In this document: one piece after another, positions 12,030-22,722 of the stretch
How positions within the stretch are numbered: the stretch's first letter is position 1
Layout: each line of letters starts with the position of its first letter
Assembly: GCF_046630445.1 (NCBI RefSeq)
Contig: NC_092339.1
Coordinates: 55,599,501 to 55,663,500 of the forward strand
DNA length: 64,000 nt
Reading direction: 5' to 3'
Source: Rutidosis leptorrhynchoides
Lineage: Eukaryota; Streptophyta; Magnoliopsida; Asterales; Asteraceae
Made by a program: the position numbers and the translations under genes
The notes under the pieces: generated by a model
Databases searched by the model: none
Told to the model about the DNA's origin: nothing
Seen by the model: the letters and a program-made list of their open reading frames with translations, nothing else

Positions 12030-12114
12030 TAGTTGGCATAGCCCAGACGGTTCAGTGTGTTGTTGGGTCTTCAAGAGGTCGGCAGTTCGAATCTGGTCAT
12101 TGGCTATTCTTTTT
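12030..12114 (+). ncRNA. tRNA-like (SINE-like) module in the element 2 LTR
   Basis: GTTGGCATAGCCCAGACGG resembles a pol III A box (TGGCNNAGNNGG). About 45 bases later CAGTTCGAATCTGG resembles a B box (GGTTCGANNCC). Five Ts at 12110-12114 could terminate pol III. A short unique stretch and a (TTA)n tail follow, which also fits a tRNA-derived SINE. A second copy is at 17988-18072. Transcription is inferred, not shown. Confidence 0.55.
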
Positions 12115-12159
12115 ACACATAACTTATAAGGGTATACCTAATTTCTTTTATTATATATT

Positions 12160-12160
12160 A

Positions 12161-12226
<66 letters not shown>
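12160..12226. repeat. (TTA)n microsatellite
   Basis: About 22 TTA units follow the tRNA-like module. The matching tract in the other LTR (18121-18190) is slightly longer, which accounts for the 6-bp length difference between two otherwise near-identical LTRs. Confidence 0.95.
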
Positions 12227-12227
<1 letters not shown>

Positions 12228-13244
12228 CACTACTATCATTTTTAGATTAGGCTTATTATTAAAGATTATTGTTAAGTATTATTTTCACTAATATGAGTAA
12301 TATTTAAATATTATATTTTTACAAACAAATAATATATAAATATATATAATTACACTTAATATATAATATAGCAAAATTTATATTTTATTTAGATAAAATA
12401 TATACAAAAATATTAATTAATTATCTAAAATATAAAGAAATAGTTATAATTAAACTATTTATTAATACAACATACAAATTATTAAATATAATAATATTAA
12501 TATACAAACTCGTTAATTGTTATTACGTGTTTTTAATATATATAAAATCTGATATAGGTTCGTGAATCCAAGGCCAACCTTATAATTGATCAATGGTGAT
12601 ATATGTATTTTTACTACAAAATACATTAGGTGAGTATATAGTCCCCTTTTTAAACTTTAAATGTTTTGGGCTGAGAATACATGCGCTGTTTTTATAAATG
12701 ATTTACGTTATGGATACAAGTGACTAAAATTACGTTCTACATGGGTTTGAATCAAAAATCCCCTAGCTTGGTAACTTTAACTATTGGTTTATGAACTGGT
12801 AGGCGCGAATCCTAAAGATAGATCTATCGGGTTTTACACCCCCACCCAGATGTTGTTCTAGTAAACTAGAAGAACGGGTGTTTAGTACTTCGAGGTTAAC
12901 GGAACGCACTTGATTCGGTGCACATATTATTATAACTTAGGGGTACCCACTCTTGTTAAGGCTAGTTACCGGGTGCCCATTGCTTGGAATGCTTTTCATA
13001 TACTTGCGAGTGTAATATGTTTATAAATATGAAATCTTGTGGTCCATAGTTATTACGCTGCTAGCATCAAACCTATATATCTCACCAACTTTATGTTGAC
13101 ATTTTAAAGCATGTTATTCTCAGGTACGACTTAAGTCTTCCGCTGTGCATTTGCTCATATTAAGGACCTTACTTGGAGTCGATCATCGCAATGGAACCAA
13201 CTCTTGAAGACTCTGTCCGGGAGGATTAGTTCGGGTTACTACAG

Positions 13245-13262
13245 TTGGTATCAGAGCGTTGG
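13245..13262 (+). other. Primer-binding site of element 2 (initiator Met tRNA)
   Basis: TTGGTATCAGAGCGTTGG follows the LTR end by one base. TGGTATCAGAGC is complementary to the 3' end of initiator methionine tRNA. Confidence 0.92.
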
Positions 13263-13500
13263 TCTTAGCGAACCAGGTCTCCCATTAGTGTGTCTAACTG
13301 GTAGTTGTTAGGATACATTAGTGAGTCTGGACTTTGACCGTGTCTAACTGTCAAAAAGTTTTGCTTATCATATCTAGTCGGAAACCATCTGCTTATCATC
13401 CTTAGGGAACTGCCTGCTTATCATTTTTAAGTCTAGACACGTCTTACTGTATTTAGTGCATCGATAGTGTATAGACAAAAATTCATATCTTAGCGTATCT
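13263..13500 (+). other. Element 2 leader with conserved blocks and three GCTTATCAT repeats
   Basis: 13285-13343 carries the leader block shared with elements 1, A, B and D. Next come three copies of GCTTATCAT at 13363, 13391 and 13416, spaced 25-28 bases apart. Element D has the same triple repeat on the minus strand at about 41319-41393. The region is non-coding. Confidence 0.6.
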
Positions 13501-13512
13501 GTTACTGTAGAA

Positions 13513-13868
13513 TTGCCTGACACATGTCGTAAATTTCTCCGTAGCATACGGAATCTTTTGATATTCTATGAAGTTAGAATATCATCATTTATTCGAAAAT
13601 CATTTCACATCGAAGAACTCCTCCATCTACCAAATTGCCCTTTGGCGATAAACTTAAAACACTTACCGGCGAACCTGTTCGAGAAACCATTTTCTCTCTC
13701 CTTTCTAATGTATTTCGTCACGATTATATAATATCCCATATCACGAATCTTGTTCATCCGCTCGTTTCAACCGTCAATCATCCTGGTGTACAAGCAGAAG
13801 CTAACGAACTTCTCGCTCGCGTAACGGTTTTGGAGAACATTGTGCGAAAGATACCAACATCAGCATAA
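13513..13868 (+). pseudogene. Truncated, frameshifted copy of the non-autonomous family's ORF1
   Basis: The frame from 13635 encodes LTGEPVRETIFSLL, then RHDYI, then a C-terminal stretch with NHPGVQAEANELLARV. It matches element D's 144-residue ORF (40537-40971) and element E's ORF (59463-59972), which read LTGEPVRNT and EEV.ELR.RV at the same places. The N-terminal part seen in those copies (PIGHHLFWMNWGWVR in D) is missing: the sequence jumps from the leader to the middle of the gene, and the upstream frame at 13513-13731 runs out of register. The intact relatives end in a predicted coiled coil. No function is known. Confidence 0.65.
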
Positions 13869-15455
13869 TCATCAGCATAATCCGTACAACCATCACCAAT
13901 GCCAACAATACTCTTATCACCCCTAAACCACAACCGTGTCGTAAATCTCATCACAACCTGTATCTCGGATATCAACATCACACGTCTCAATATTACCATC
14001 TGTATTTCGAGTATGATCTTCGTTCTACATAACGTTCTACATCGATTAATTTCGTTCTACGTATTATTCTACCTCATTTATCTTCGTTCGAAATGGCAAT
14101 TATGTAATCTCTAATGTTTTAGAGATCACGTAATCAGTGCTAACAATAAATCAAATGAGTATAATATCTTATTGACTCATTAAATCCATGATTACATCCG
14201 ATGAAAATATATATGCAAGTATATTTTCATAAAGATTGTAATTAAAAATTCTTTCGTACAAACTGTTAATGATGAAAATATTTTAACGGGTGGGTAGTAC
14301 CCGAGAAATATTTAGGTTTCATATTAATAAGTTATACCGTACATTCTCCGAATCTGATTCAACAGTCGTTTGCTATTCTACTTACAATCACCGATATACG
14401 TATCCGTTCACCACAGAATAACTATTTCTGTTCAAATTTCATGTTTGATTTTGACCTATCATAATCCAACAAGTGGCATAATGAAGAAAACATTGGATAT
14501 AATAAAAATTGTTAGAAACAAACGGATTAACTAATTGAAATTTGGTTAGGATTACACGCTAACTGTTCCGGCTAACTGTTCCCAGCTAACTATTTAACAT
14601 TTAATTATCGCAATTTACATTCTCACAATTTTATTTATCGTCATTTAAGTTCTGTTATTTATTTTACGCACTTTAAATAACGGGACACGTATACAAGGTT
14701 TCGACCTATCATATCGACCCATCTATATATATATTTCGGAACAACCATAGACACTCTATATGTGAATGTTGGAGTTGGCTATACAGGGTTGAGGTTGATT
14801 CCAAAATATATATATACTTTGAGTTGTGATCGACACTGAGACTGGTACACGGGTCACGATACGTATTAGTTAATTCAAATATTATATATTTAATTTATAT
14901 ATGAATATATTGGATCATTGTACAATCGGACTATTGGACTGCTAACTTTGGACAATTAAAATGAATTAAAATATTGATTATAACATATGAAACTAAACTA
15001 ATCTTCAAGTTTGCCACTTGATTTCATCCTAAACCTCATTTGTATCTCGACAATTACAATGCGTGTTCAAATCTTTCATGATTCTTGAAAACGCCTCGAT
15101 CGAGAAGTTGAACCAGTCGCACCTCGTCTACGGAAGAAAGATTCATGCATATGGTTATGCACCTGAAAACTCTCGGAAACTGAGTCAACACGTAGCAGTG
15201 TAAATTACTTTAGTATTATTATTTCCCAAAATAACTTTGCAATTTCTTTCCAAATTAGCCACTTTTATCACAGCTTCACTTTGATTTCTCAGTAAAACCA
15301 GTCTTATTATCATCTCGATATAAATACGCTGTCCTTTTGCTGTCATTAATGGAGAACCTTTTTCCACCATACTACCATCTGCGTTTAATCATCTAAAAAC
15401 ACAAATCTCTTAAAATCACCTCGGTTTGAAAACCAATGACCCAAATTCGTTAACT
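13869..15455 (+). other. Element 2 interior, non-coding
   Basis: No credible ORF in element sense. It contains an inverted repeat around TCTAATGTTTTAGAGA near 14108, an internal polypurine-like hairpin at 14283-14304, and a segment at 14690-14870 homologous to part of the family-A LTR (compare 25430-25600) and to element E 55340-55520. At 15185-15370 on the opposite strand lie remains of a CCHC zinc knuckle (ERNCKVI) that also occur in D and E. Confidence 0.55.
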
Positions 15456-15540
15456 TTGAAAATGCTGACGAAGCAGCATGCTGTAGATGGTCTTAATGAC
15501 CAAAAGTTGATCATAAAGAAGGAGGTGTTGGAAATACCCG

Positions 15541-15762
15541 ATGGAAAAATTTGGTATTGAAAATCGGATTGAGCTAATCATGAAAGAGACCAAGGACAAA
15601 TTCAAGGACCAAACTCTGTATTTAAAGAATCCAGATGATTCTGTTTCTAATGAAATCTTTAGTGAACACCTTGTTTCCGAATCTAAACCCTTACGGGTCA
15701 ATCTTCATCATCATCCTTCGACATTAGAAATTCCAAGATATTATCATATCTTTCATTTCTGA
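15541..15762 (+). CDS. ORF2 of the non-autonomous family (short conserved protein)
   Basis: This 73-codon frame lies in element sense near the 3' end of the interior. It contains KNPDDSVSNEIFSEHL followed by SESKPLR and a C-terminal HHPSTLEIPRYYHIFHF. Element E (54233-54517) has KNPDDSISDEIFSEYLASDS with the same tail, and element D (35916-36131) has a diverged version (SNDSVPAEVINEYLAPDSK). Differences among the three are mostly conservative (I/V, D/E, N/D, Y/H), which suggests it was translated at least in the past. The start used here (MEKFG) may not be original, because upstream homology continues in another frame. I recognise no domain. Confidence 0.5.
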   Translation: MEKFGIENRIELIMKETKDKFKDQTLYLKNPDDSVSNEIFSEHLVSESKPLRVNLHHHPSTLEIPRYYHIFHF

Positions 15763-16695
15763 AGATGTTTTCACAGCTATTCTTATCTGAAAACATTTAT
15801 TTCTCCGTAATATCTGCGTTACAACATAAAAGAAACTGTGTTAGTTTCTAAATTCTGAAAACCTTCGAAATTAAAATATGAATGTTTTGAAGTAATGTTG
15901 GGAACTGATGCATGAATTAGTATAATATAATGAAACTTGATCAACTTCATTATATTACAGTAACTCATGTTAAGTTTCTAATGGAATGTGATGATTCACA
16001 GTACCATCATTATATGCCATGTTATACGGCTCATACATTATATCCAATCTCCAAACATATCAAGAACATATCATCCTGATAGTTCTACCTTTCTAGATAT
16101 TCTGGTAATTTTAAGAATCAAAATCGTGCCATTACCAATTCTTTCTTAGAACATTAGCTATGTTCATAACAAATTTCATACCTATGAATTTTGGATCATT
16201 GCTCGCTTGACTCGAGGACGGGAAGAAGAAATGAAGGAACAAAGCCCCAAAATAGAAATTGGAGTATATCAAGAATCAGAATTGGAGGGAGCATATCGAC
16301 GAATGTCTTGAATTTGGAATTAAGGAGAAAGAGTAGAAGATATGAGTTATAGAAAATACGAAAATGAAGGAGGTGGATTTATAGTGAAATATCCGACAGA
16401 AAAATCGAAACAGATTGCCGCATTAAATCAAAAAGATCTTGATCGCCGAAAAACCAAATCTTATTACGTAAGATTTTCTTTAAATTCCGTGAATTCTGGA
16501 AATCAATCATAACTATGTCATTGGTTAAAACAATTCCATATTCACTCATTTCATTCTTTTGTGATAGCTTCACTCGTGCGCTTTACATGATCGAATCGTT
16601 TTATCTATATCTATCAATAATGATAAAACTCTTTCATTACCTCATATTCGTCATGAAACATTCCTATTGTTATTTATGACAACCTCTACCAAATT
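15763..16695 (+). other. Element 2 interior, 3' non-coding part
   Basis: I see no element-sense gene. The stretch is homologous to 53150-54230 in E and 35030-35900 in D, which shows it is a regular part of this family. The minus-strand frame at 16379-16573 has no support. Confidence 0.5.
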
Positions 16696-16727
16696 TCGGG
16701 GACGAAATTTCTTTAACGGGTGGGTAC
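16696..16727 (+). other. Element 2 polypurine tract
   Basis: GGGGACGAAATTTC is followed by TTAACGGGTGGGTAC, ending directly at the 3' LTR (TGTAACG at 16728). This is the expected position and purine content for plus-strand priming. Confidence 0.85.
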
Positions 16728-17987
16728 TGTAACGACCCGGAAATTTCCGACCAAATTTAAACCTTAAACTTTATATATTTCCGACACGATAAGCCAAAAC
16801 CCTAATATTGAGTCTAGAAAGTTCAAAATCTATATTCGGATAATCAGTTACCCTTAGACAGTACCGACGATTCACGAACCATTCTTGTAATTTTTAATAT
16901 TAGTAATATTAATAGATATATATATATATTATTGAACGTTAAAAATAATTAATAGTATCGTTAATAAGATTTTTATTATCATTGTTATAATTATTATTAT
17001 AGATTTTAATATATATTAAGATAATTATTGTTACTATTATTAAAATCATTATAAATATACTTTGTAGCAAATTATGATTTTTGTCATTAACATTATTATT
17101 AATACTATTAATTTTAAATGTATAGATAATATATAAAAATAAATAACAGCGTGTATATATCTGTTATTGTTTTTTTTCTTTTGATTACTGTAGATCCGTG
17201 ATTTTATGTCGACCATAATAGTCCTATAAATCCTATAACATAGCGTCCTCTTGATTTTACTTTTGTATTCAAAACAATTAAAAACAGATATATAAAAAAA
17301 TACTGCAGGTCGTTCCCTGTTTTGGGGGATTTTTTTTCAAAGTAATCGAATTATTAGAGAATTTCAAAATCCTTTCATCATCTTTGTCGGATATCAATTT
17401 CATGTAATCCTTATTATCGAATTTAGAACAGAAACTGGAATCAAAACAGACCCCGTCCCTGTTCTTGTTCACTTTAATCAAAATCATGAATTGGATTTGA
17501 TTTTAAAAATATAAAAATGAAGAAAGCATCTGATTCATGTCTTTAATCTTCCTGTAAGTTTTCAGATTTTAATCTGAAGAATTAAAGACGAATTTTAATA
17601 GTCAAGGTTCTGATAATAAAAGGCAACAGCATAATTTTTGAGTAAATTTAGACTTTCTGTTATAAATTAGGTTTAATTGTTGATGTCAAACGTTTATATG
17701 AACGATTTCAAACGTATTTCATGTTATAATTTTAGTCTAAAACCTTCGTAAACTCATGATCAGGGTCGAGGTGTTCTTGTTATTTTTTTCAGCAGGTATT
17801 TCTTTTATTTTAATTTCCTTATGTGTTAGACTAGTTGACTAAACTGTTTCAGAGTTATTTACGAATCTTAAAATAAATTCAAGGTATCTTTGGGTTATTG
17901 AGTTGAATCGAATTGCTGGATTGGGAAGATGAATTTGGGAATAAAATTAATACAGATTATAAACAAATAAAATTGAGTTAAAACAGA

Positions 17988-18072
17988 TAGTTGGCATAGC
18001 CCAGACGGTTCAGTGTGTTGTTGGGTCTTCAAGAGGTCGGCAGTTCGAATCTGGTCATTGGCTATTCTTTTT
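17988..18072 (+). ncRNA. tRNA-like (SINE-like) module, second copy
   Basis: Same A-box-like, B-box-like (CAGTTCGAATCTGG) and T5 arrangement as at 12030-12114, carried by the 3' LTR. Confidence 0.55.
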
Positions 18073-18118
18073 ACACATAACTTATAAGGGTATACCTAAT
18101 TTCTTTTATTATATATTA

Positions 18119-18120
<2 letters not shown>

Positions 18121-18190
<70 letters not shown>
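18121..18190. repeat. (TTA)n microsatellite, second copy
   Basis: TTA tract at the same place in the 3' LTR, about two units longer than its partner at 12160-12226. Confidence 0.95.
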
Positions 18191-18191
<1 letters not shown>

Positions 18192-19207
18192 CACTACTAT
18201 CATTTTTAGATTAGGCTTATTATTAAAGATTATTGTTAAGTATTATTTTCACTAATATGAGTAATATTTAAATATTATATTTTTACAAACAAATAATATA
18301 TAAATATATATAATTACACTTAATATATAATATAGCAAAATTTATATTTTATTTAGATAAAATATATACAAAAATATTAATTAATTATCTAAAATATAAA
18401 GAAATAGTTATAATTAAACTATTTATTAATACAACATACAAATTATTAAATATAATAATATTAATATACAAACTCGTTAATTGTTATTACGTGTTTTTAA
18501 TATATATAAAATCTGATATAGGTTCGTGAATCCAAGGCCAACCTTATAATTGATCAATGGTGATATATGTATTTTTACTACAAAATACATTAGGTGAGTA
18601 TATAGTCCCCTTTTTAAACTTTAAATGTTTTGGGCTGAGAATACATGCGCTGTTTTTATAAATGATTTACGTTATGGATACAAGTGACTAAAATTACGTT
18701 CTACATGGGTTTGAATCAAAAATCCCCTAGCTTGGTAACTTTAACTATTGGTTTATGAACTGGTAGGCGCGAATCCTAAAGATAGATCTATCGGGTTTTA
18801 CACCCCCACCCAGATGTTGTTCTAGTAAACTAGAAGAACGGGTGTTTAGTACTTCGAGGTTAACGGAACGCACTTGATTCGGTGCACATATTATTATAAC
18901 TTAGGGGTACCCACTCTTGTTAAGGCTAGTTACCGGGTGCCCATTGCTTGGAATGCTTTTCATATACTTGCGAGTGTAATATGTTTATAAATATGAAATC
19001 TTGTGGTCCATAGTTATTACGCTGCTAGCATCAAACCTATATATCTCACCAACTTTATGTTGACATTTTAAAGCATGTTATTCTCAGGTACGACTTAAGT
19101 CTTCCGCTGTGCATTTGCTCATATTAAGGACCTTACTTGGAGTCGATCATCGCAATGGAACCAACTGTTGAAGACTCTGTCCGGGAGGATTAGTTCGGGT
19201 TACTACA

Positions 19208-21460
19208 ACTTGGCAACCATACTTAACATTTAATCACGTCGCATATTCCCTTTATTATGAAATCTTACTACACCGTACCAAGTGTAGTCACGAAACGAAG
19301 TACTGTGCAACCGTTGAATACTGGTCGTCCAGTCCGGTTGGGGTTGTCAGGCCCGATAGATCTATCAACAGGATTCGCGTTTACAATACCGCTGTAAATA
19401 TTAGTTACCAAGCTACAGGGAAGTATGCCAGTGGTACAACTCAACGTAGAATATATTTTTCAGTTACTTGTGTCCATATCGTAAAACATAAAATACATGT
19501 ATTCTCATCCCGAAATATTTAGAGTTTAAAAGTGGGACTATATACTCACTCTTGTCTTGATGATATAAATAATTTGACTCGGTCTTCCGGTTGATATCAC
19601 GAACCTATCCATATATAATATATCAATATGTTTTCATTTTTAAACAAACGTTATAAATATATACTTGTTTTACTTTTAATACTTTGAATAATTCCTTAGT
19701 CCGTAGTTAGCAGTCCGATGTTAGTAATTCAATTTTAATGGTTCATTTTTAGATGTTTAATATACCCGCAATGAAATAAATAAAACCCCCAACGAAATAA
19801 ATAAAAACCCATCGTATATGTATTGGTCGAGATTAATCTTGACCCATGGTACCGGTGTTGTCAAATGACGTGTTGCGTACAATCATGGGATCTTATGATT
19901 AATCTTCTCGTGTTGTTTACGGGTGATCCTGAACCATATAAAATTGAATTATAAGTACATATATATAAAATATCATGTTATCTTAGAAATATCTGATTTA
20001 TATCATTTTTTTCCAATTGATCCCGTAGTTGAAATGATCTAGGATAACCAATTTTGTTTCGGTCATAGTTTCTTCGTTACAAATCCGTTTTCGTTGATTC
20101 AAATTGCCATCTTCTTGGATCGAGTTCTTCTTTAAGACTATGAACTGTAAATACCTTGGTTTGTATTCAAAATCATACGGCATAAGTGAAACATTAATGA
20201 AACATATGAAGTTAAACATTTTTGTTACAACAAAATCATTTAATGACCATTTTTCTAAAAATACTTATACTTTGAAAAACCAAGTTTTACCTTGTTAAAT
20301 TAGCATATACATAAGTTATATTACAGGTCTTGAAGTATTTTAAAAGTTAAGTTAGAAGGATCTATTTAGTTTGCAAACAAGTTTGAAAACATTCAAACTA
20401 TGTTCTTGTTGTTAAACTTTTGTACCACAAAATAAGATAGCTATATATATATGAATCGAATAAGGTTATGAACATAGATTCTACCTCAAGTTCCTTGGAT
20501 GAAGTTGCTGTAAGAGAGAAGTAAGAAGCTAGAATCAAAAGGGTGATAGAAGTGGATGAAAGATTGGAAGTAAGTTGGTGTTCTTGGAGGGTTTTCTTGA
20601 AGTGTTTTTGTATGGTTTTCTTATGGTGTTTTAGTATGGTTTTTGAAGCTAGATCTTCTTGGAAACTTTGCTGAATTGATTAAGGGTTTTAAGGCTTCAA
20701 AGTATGTGTGTGTTTTGGCTAGAAAGTTGAAGTAAAATGAATGAAGATGATGATACATATAAAGGCCATAAAAACGTGGCCATGAGGAGACAAGACAAGG
20801 TTTTCTCTTGTATTTTTGTATAATAATTCACGCATGCATCCAAATTCCAATTACCTTGCTCTAAGGGCAGTAACAAGGGTGGGTTAGGTGGTGATTTGAT
20901 GTGTATTTACTATTAGTAAATACGTATAGAAGCTAGGTATGATACGAGTACTTATACTCTAGATATACGTATAGAAATTTTGTGAAAAATGGAATGAGGA
21001 TTCAAATATAGCTATCTTTTGTGAATACACTTATATGGTTTTATGTATTTAAGTTCTTAAAAGTGATTAAATACATTACTTATACGATATATGTATAACA
21101 TTATAAGTCTTAAGTATTTATGTCAAATAACGTTACGTATAGTTATCGTTTTGAAAACTTAAGTTAGTAGTTTCAAAATATACTTATAACTTGTTGTTAT
21201 TAATACAAAATGAGATATTAAAACATTTATTAATCATGTTAAATATGTATATATACATTTATATACACAAACGTATAATTATCATATATTGTATAGTTCG
21301 TGATATCATCGGTCAAACTAGACGGTCAAACGTTGTGTAAAACTCTTTTCGGAAATATAAGTCTCGACAATTTGGATTGCTTATCATGTTGGCAAGGTTT
21401 AATTTATGTAAATATTAATCTTATAAGTATAGTATGATCGAAAAAGTGCGGGTCGTTACA
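19208..21460 (-). repeat. Element 1, 5' LTR, part 2 (right of the nested element)
   Basis: It begins with the duplicated ACTTG (19208-19212) and continues as the partner of 2560-4807, ending GTCGTTACA at 21460. With part 1 it totals 2726 bases after one ACTTG is removed, exactly the length of the left LTR. Confidence 0.96.
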
Positions 21461-21591
21461 ATTTCTTTTACACTTGTTGCAAAATTTGGTGCAGAACCCC
21501 GAGTGATACTTTTCACACCTTTGGCATAGCTGCTTCTGATTGTTGTTGTTGTTGTGATTATTATTGTTGTTGGGATGATTGTTGTAGTTGC

Positions 21592-21630
<39 letters not shown>

Positions 21631-22381
21631 ATTGGTGATTCTTATCACCGTTTTCCTCCCACTTTCTTTTGACTTGCTTCACATTGGCCTCTTCAGCAGT
21701 CTGTTCTTTAATTCTTTCTTCAATCTGGTTCACTAGTTTGTGAGCCATTCTACATGCCTATTGTATGGAGGCGGGTTCGTGTGAACTTATATCTTCTTGG
21801 ATTCTTTCCGGTAATCCTTTCACAAACGCGTTGATCTTCGCTTCCTCATCTTCGAATGCTCCCGGACACAATAGGCACAATTCTGAGAATCGTCTTTCGT
21901 ACGTGGTAATATCAAATCCTTGGGTTCGTAACCCTCTAAGTTCTGTCTTGAGCTTATTGACCTCGGTTCTGGGACGGTACTTCTCGTTCATCAAGTGCTT
22001 GAATGCTGACCACGGTAGTGCGTAAGCATCATCTTGTCCCACTTGCTCTAGATAGGTATTCCACCATGTTAACGCAGAACCTGTGAAGGTATGCATAGCG
22101 TACTTCACTTTGTCCTCTTCAGTACACTTACTTATGGCAAACACCGATTCGACCTTCTCGGTCCACCGTTTCAATCCGATCGGTCCTTCGGTTCCATCAA
22201 ATTCCAAAGGTTTGCAGGCAGTGAATTCTTTGTAGGTGCATCCTACACGATTTCCTGTACTGCCAGATCCAAGGTTATTGTTGGTATGTAGCGCAGCCTG
22301 TACTGCGGCTATGTTTGAAGCTAGAAAAGTACGGAATTCCTCTTCATTCATATTCACGGTGTGTCGAGTAGTCGGTGCCAT
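21461..22381 (-). pseudogene. Element A gag, N-terminal part, broken
   Basis: The gag frame starts at 22381 (MAPTTRHTVNMNEEEF). It carries the retrotransposon gag domain (GPIGLKRW, LTWWNTYLEQ, LRGLRTQGFDITTYERRFSE) and was once continuous to the zinc knuckles. A TAG codon at 21758-21760 interrupts it after HEPASIQ; element B has CAG there. Downstream lies an asparagine run encoded by a (GTT)n tract on the plus strand near 21590-21640, then the first knuckle (CQRCEKYHSGFC), cut by element 1 at 21460. The rest of this gag lies at 1372-2081. The shorter initiation at 22417 seems less likely, because the extra residues are leader sequence. Confidence 0.9.
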
Positions 22382-22722
22382 TTCCTTCAAAATAGTCAAA
22401 TGGAACAAGTTAATCATACAGAATATTAAGAGTAGTTAATAGTATTTCGTAGCATAATATGAACTCATTTATAAAAGCTTTTTCTTCATATTAGCGTTTT
22501 ATAAGTTTAAATTCGGGTAGTACCTACCCGTTAAGTTCATACTTAGTAGCTAATATACAATTCAACTACTACAATTCTATATGAAAAACTGATTATAATA
22601 ATATTTCGCGTTCAAACTTTTACACAATATTTTACAAACTTACAATACCGTTTATTTTACATATAGCATGAAATATAGCACACAATAAATTTGATACAAG
22701 ATGGTTGTGAAGATAATTCTAG
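22382..22722 (-). other. Element A spacer between gag and the F-box ORF
   Basis: About 340 non-coding bases. The internal polypurine-like hairpin GGGTAGTACCTACCCGTTAA lies at 22514-22533, as in element 1 and element B. Confidence 0.55.

Larger units (their letters stand above)
10770..13243 (+). repeat. Element 2, 5' LTR
   Basis: The LTR starts TGTAACGACCCGG and ends GGGTTACTACA. Inside are an inverted-repeat pair (GATTCACGAACC near 10911 and GGTTCGTGAATC near 12559), a tRNA-like module at 12030-12114, an ATT microsatellite at 12160-12226, and a possible intron from AG/GTGAGT at 12630 to TTCTCAG at 13123. The open frame at 11320-11529 recurs unchanged at 17278-17487 and is not credible as a gene. 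Confidence 0.95.
10770..19207 (+). mobile_element. Element 2: young non-autonomous LTR retrotransposon
   Basis: The element has LTRs at 10770-13243 (2474 bp) and 16728-19207 (2480 bp) with TG...CA ends, an initiator-Met primer site directly after the first LTR, a polypurine tract before the second, and target duplication ACTTG at 10765-10769 and 19208-19212. The LTRs differ visibly by one substitution (CCAACTCTTG versus CCAACTGTTG near the end) and by the length of an ATT microsatellite, so insertion was very recent. The 3.5-kb interior has no gag, protease, polymerase or integrase. It must have moved with proteins from another element, and element 1, with the same LTR start TGTAACGACCCG, primer type and leader, is a plausible helper. 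Relatives are D (35020-45264) and E (50734-64000). Confidence 0.95.
16728..19207 (+). repeat. Element 2, 3' LTR
   Basis: Near-perfect copy of 10770-13243. It includes the second tRNA-like module (17988-18072), the microsatellite (18121-18190) and the possible intron (18594 to 19087). It ends TTACTACA, followed by target duplication ACTTG. Confidence 0.96.
2082..21460 (-). mobile_element. Element 1: complete Ty3/gypsy chromovirus (Tekay/Del-like), itself carrying element 2
   Basis: The element is bounded by TGTCATAACCC at 2082 and GTCGTTACA at 21460. The 5-bp target duplication ATTTC stands at 2077-2081 and 21461-21465. It sits in the gag gene of element A, and the undisturbed site with a single ATTTC can be read in element B at about 27720. 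Each LTR is 2726 bp once the nested element at 10770-19207 and its ACTTG duplication are removed. Order on the minus strand: 5' LTR, primer site, acidic ORF, gag-pol, polypurine stretch, 3' LTR. Only a handful of substitutions separate the LTRs, so the insertion is young, and the gag-pol frame is fully open. Clade placement rests on the chromodomain and the integrase motif [10 protein letters not shown]. Confidence 0.95.

Noticed and set aside
21554..21736. Hydrophobic poly-Val frame that could pass for a membrane protein
   Set aside because: It is the reverse strand of the asparagine-coding (GTT)n tract of gag; the similar frame at 27835-28065 has the same origin.
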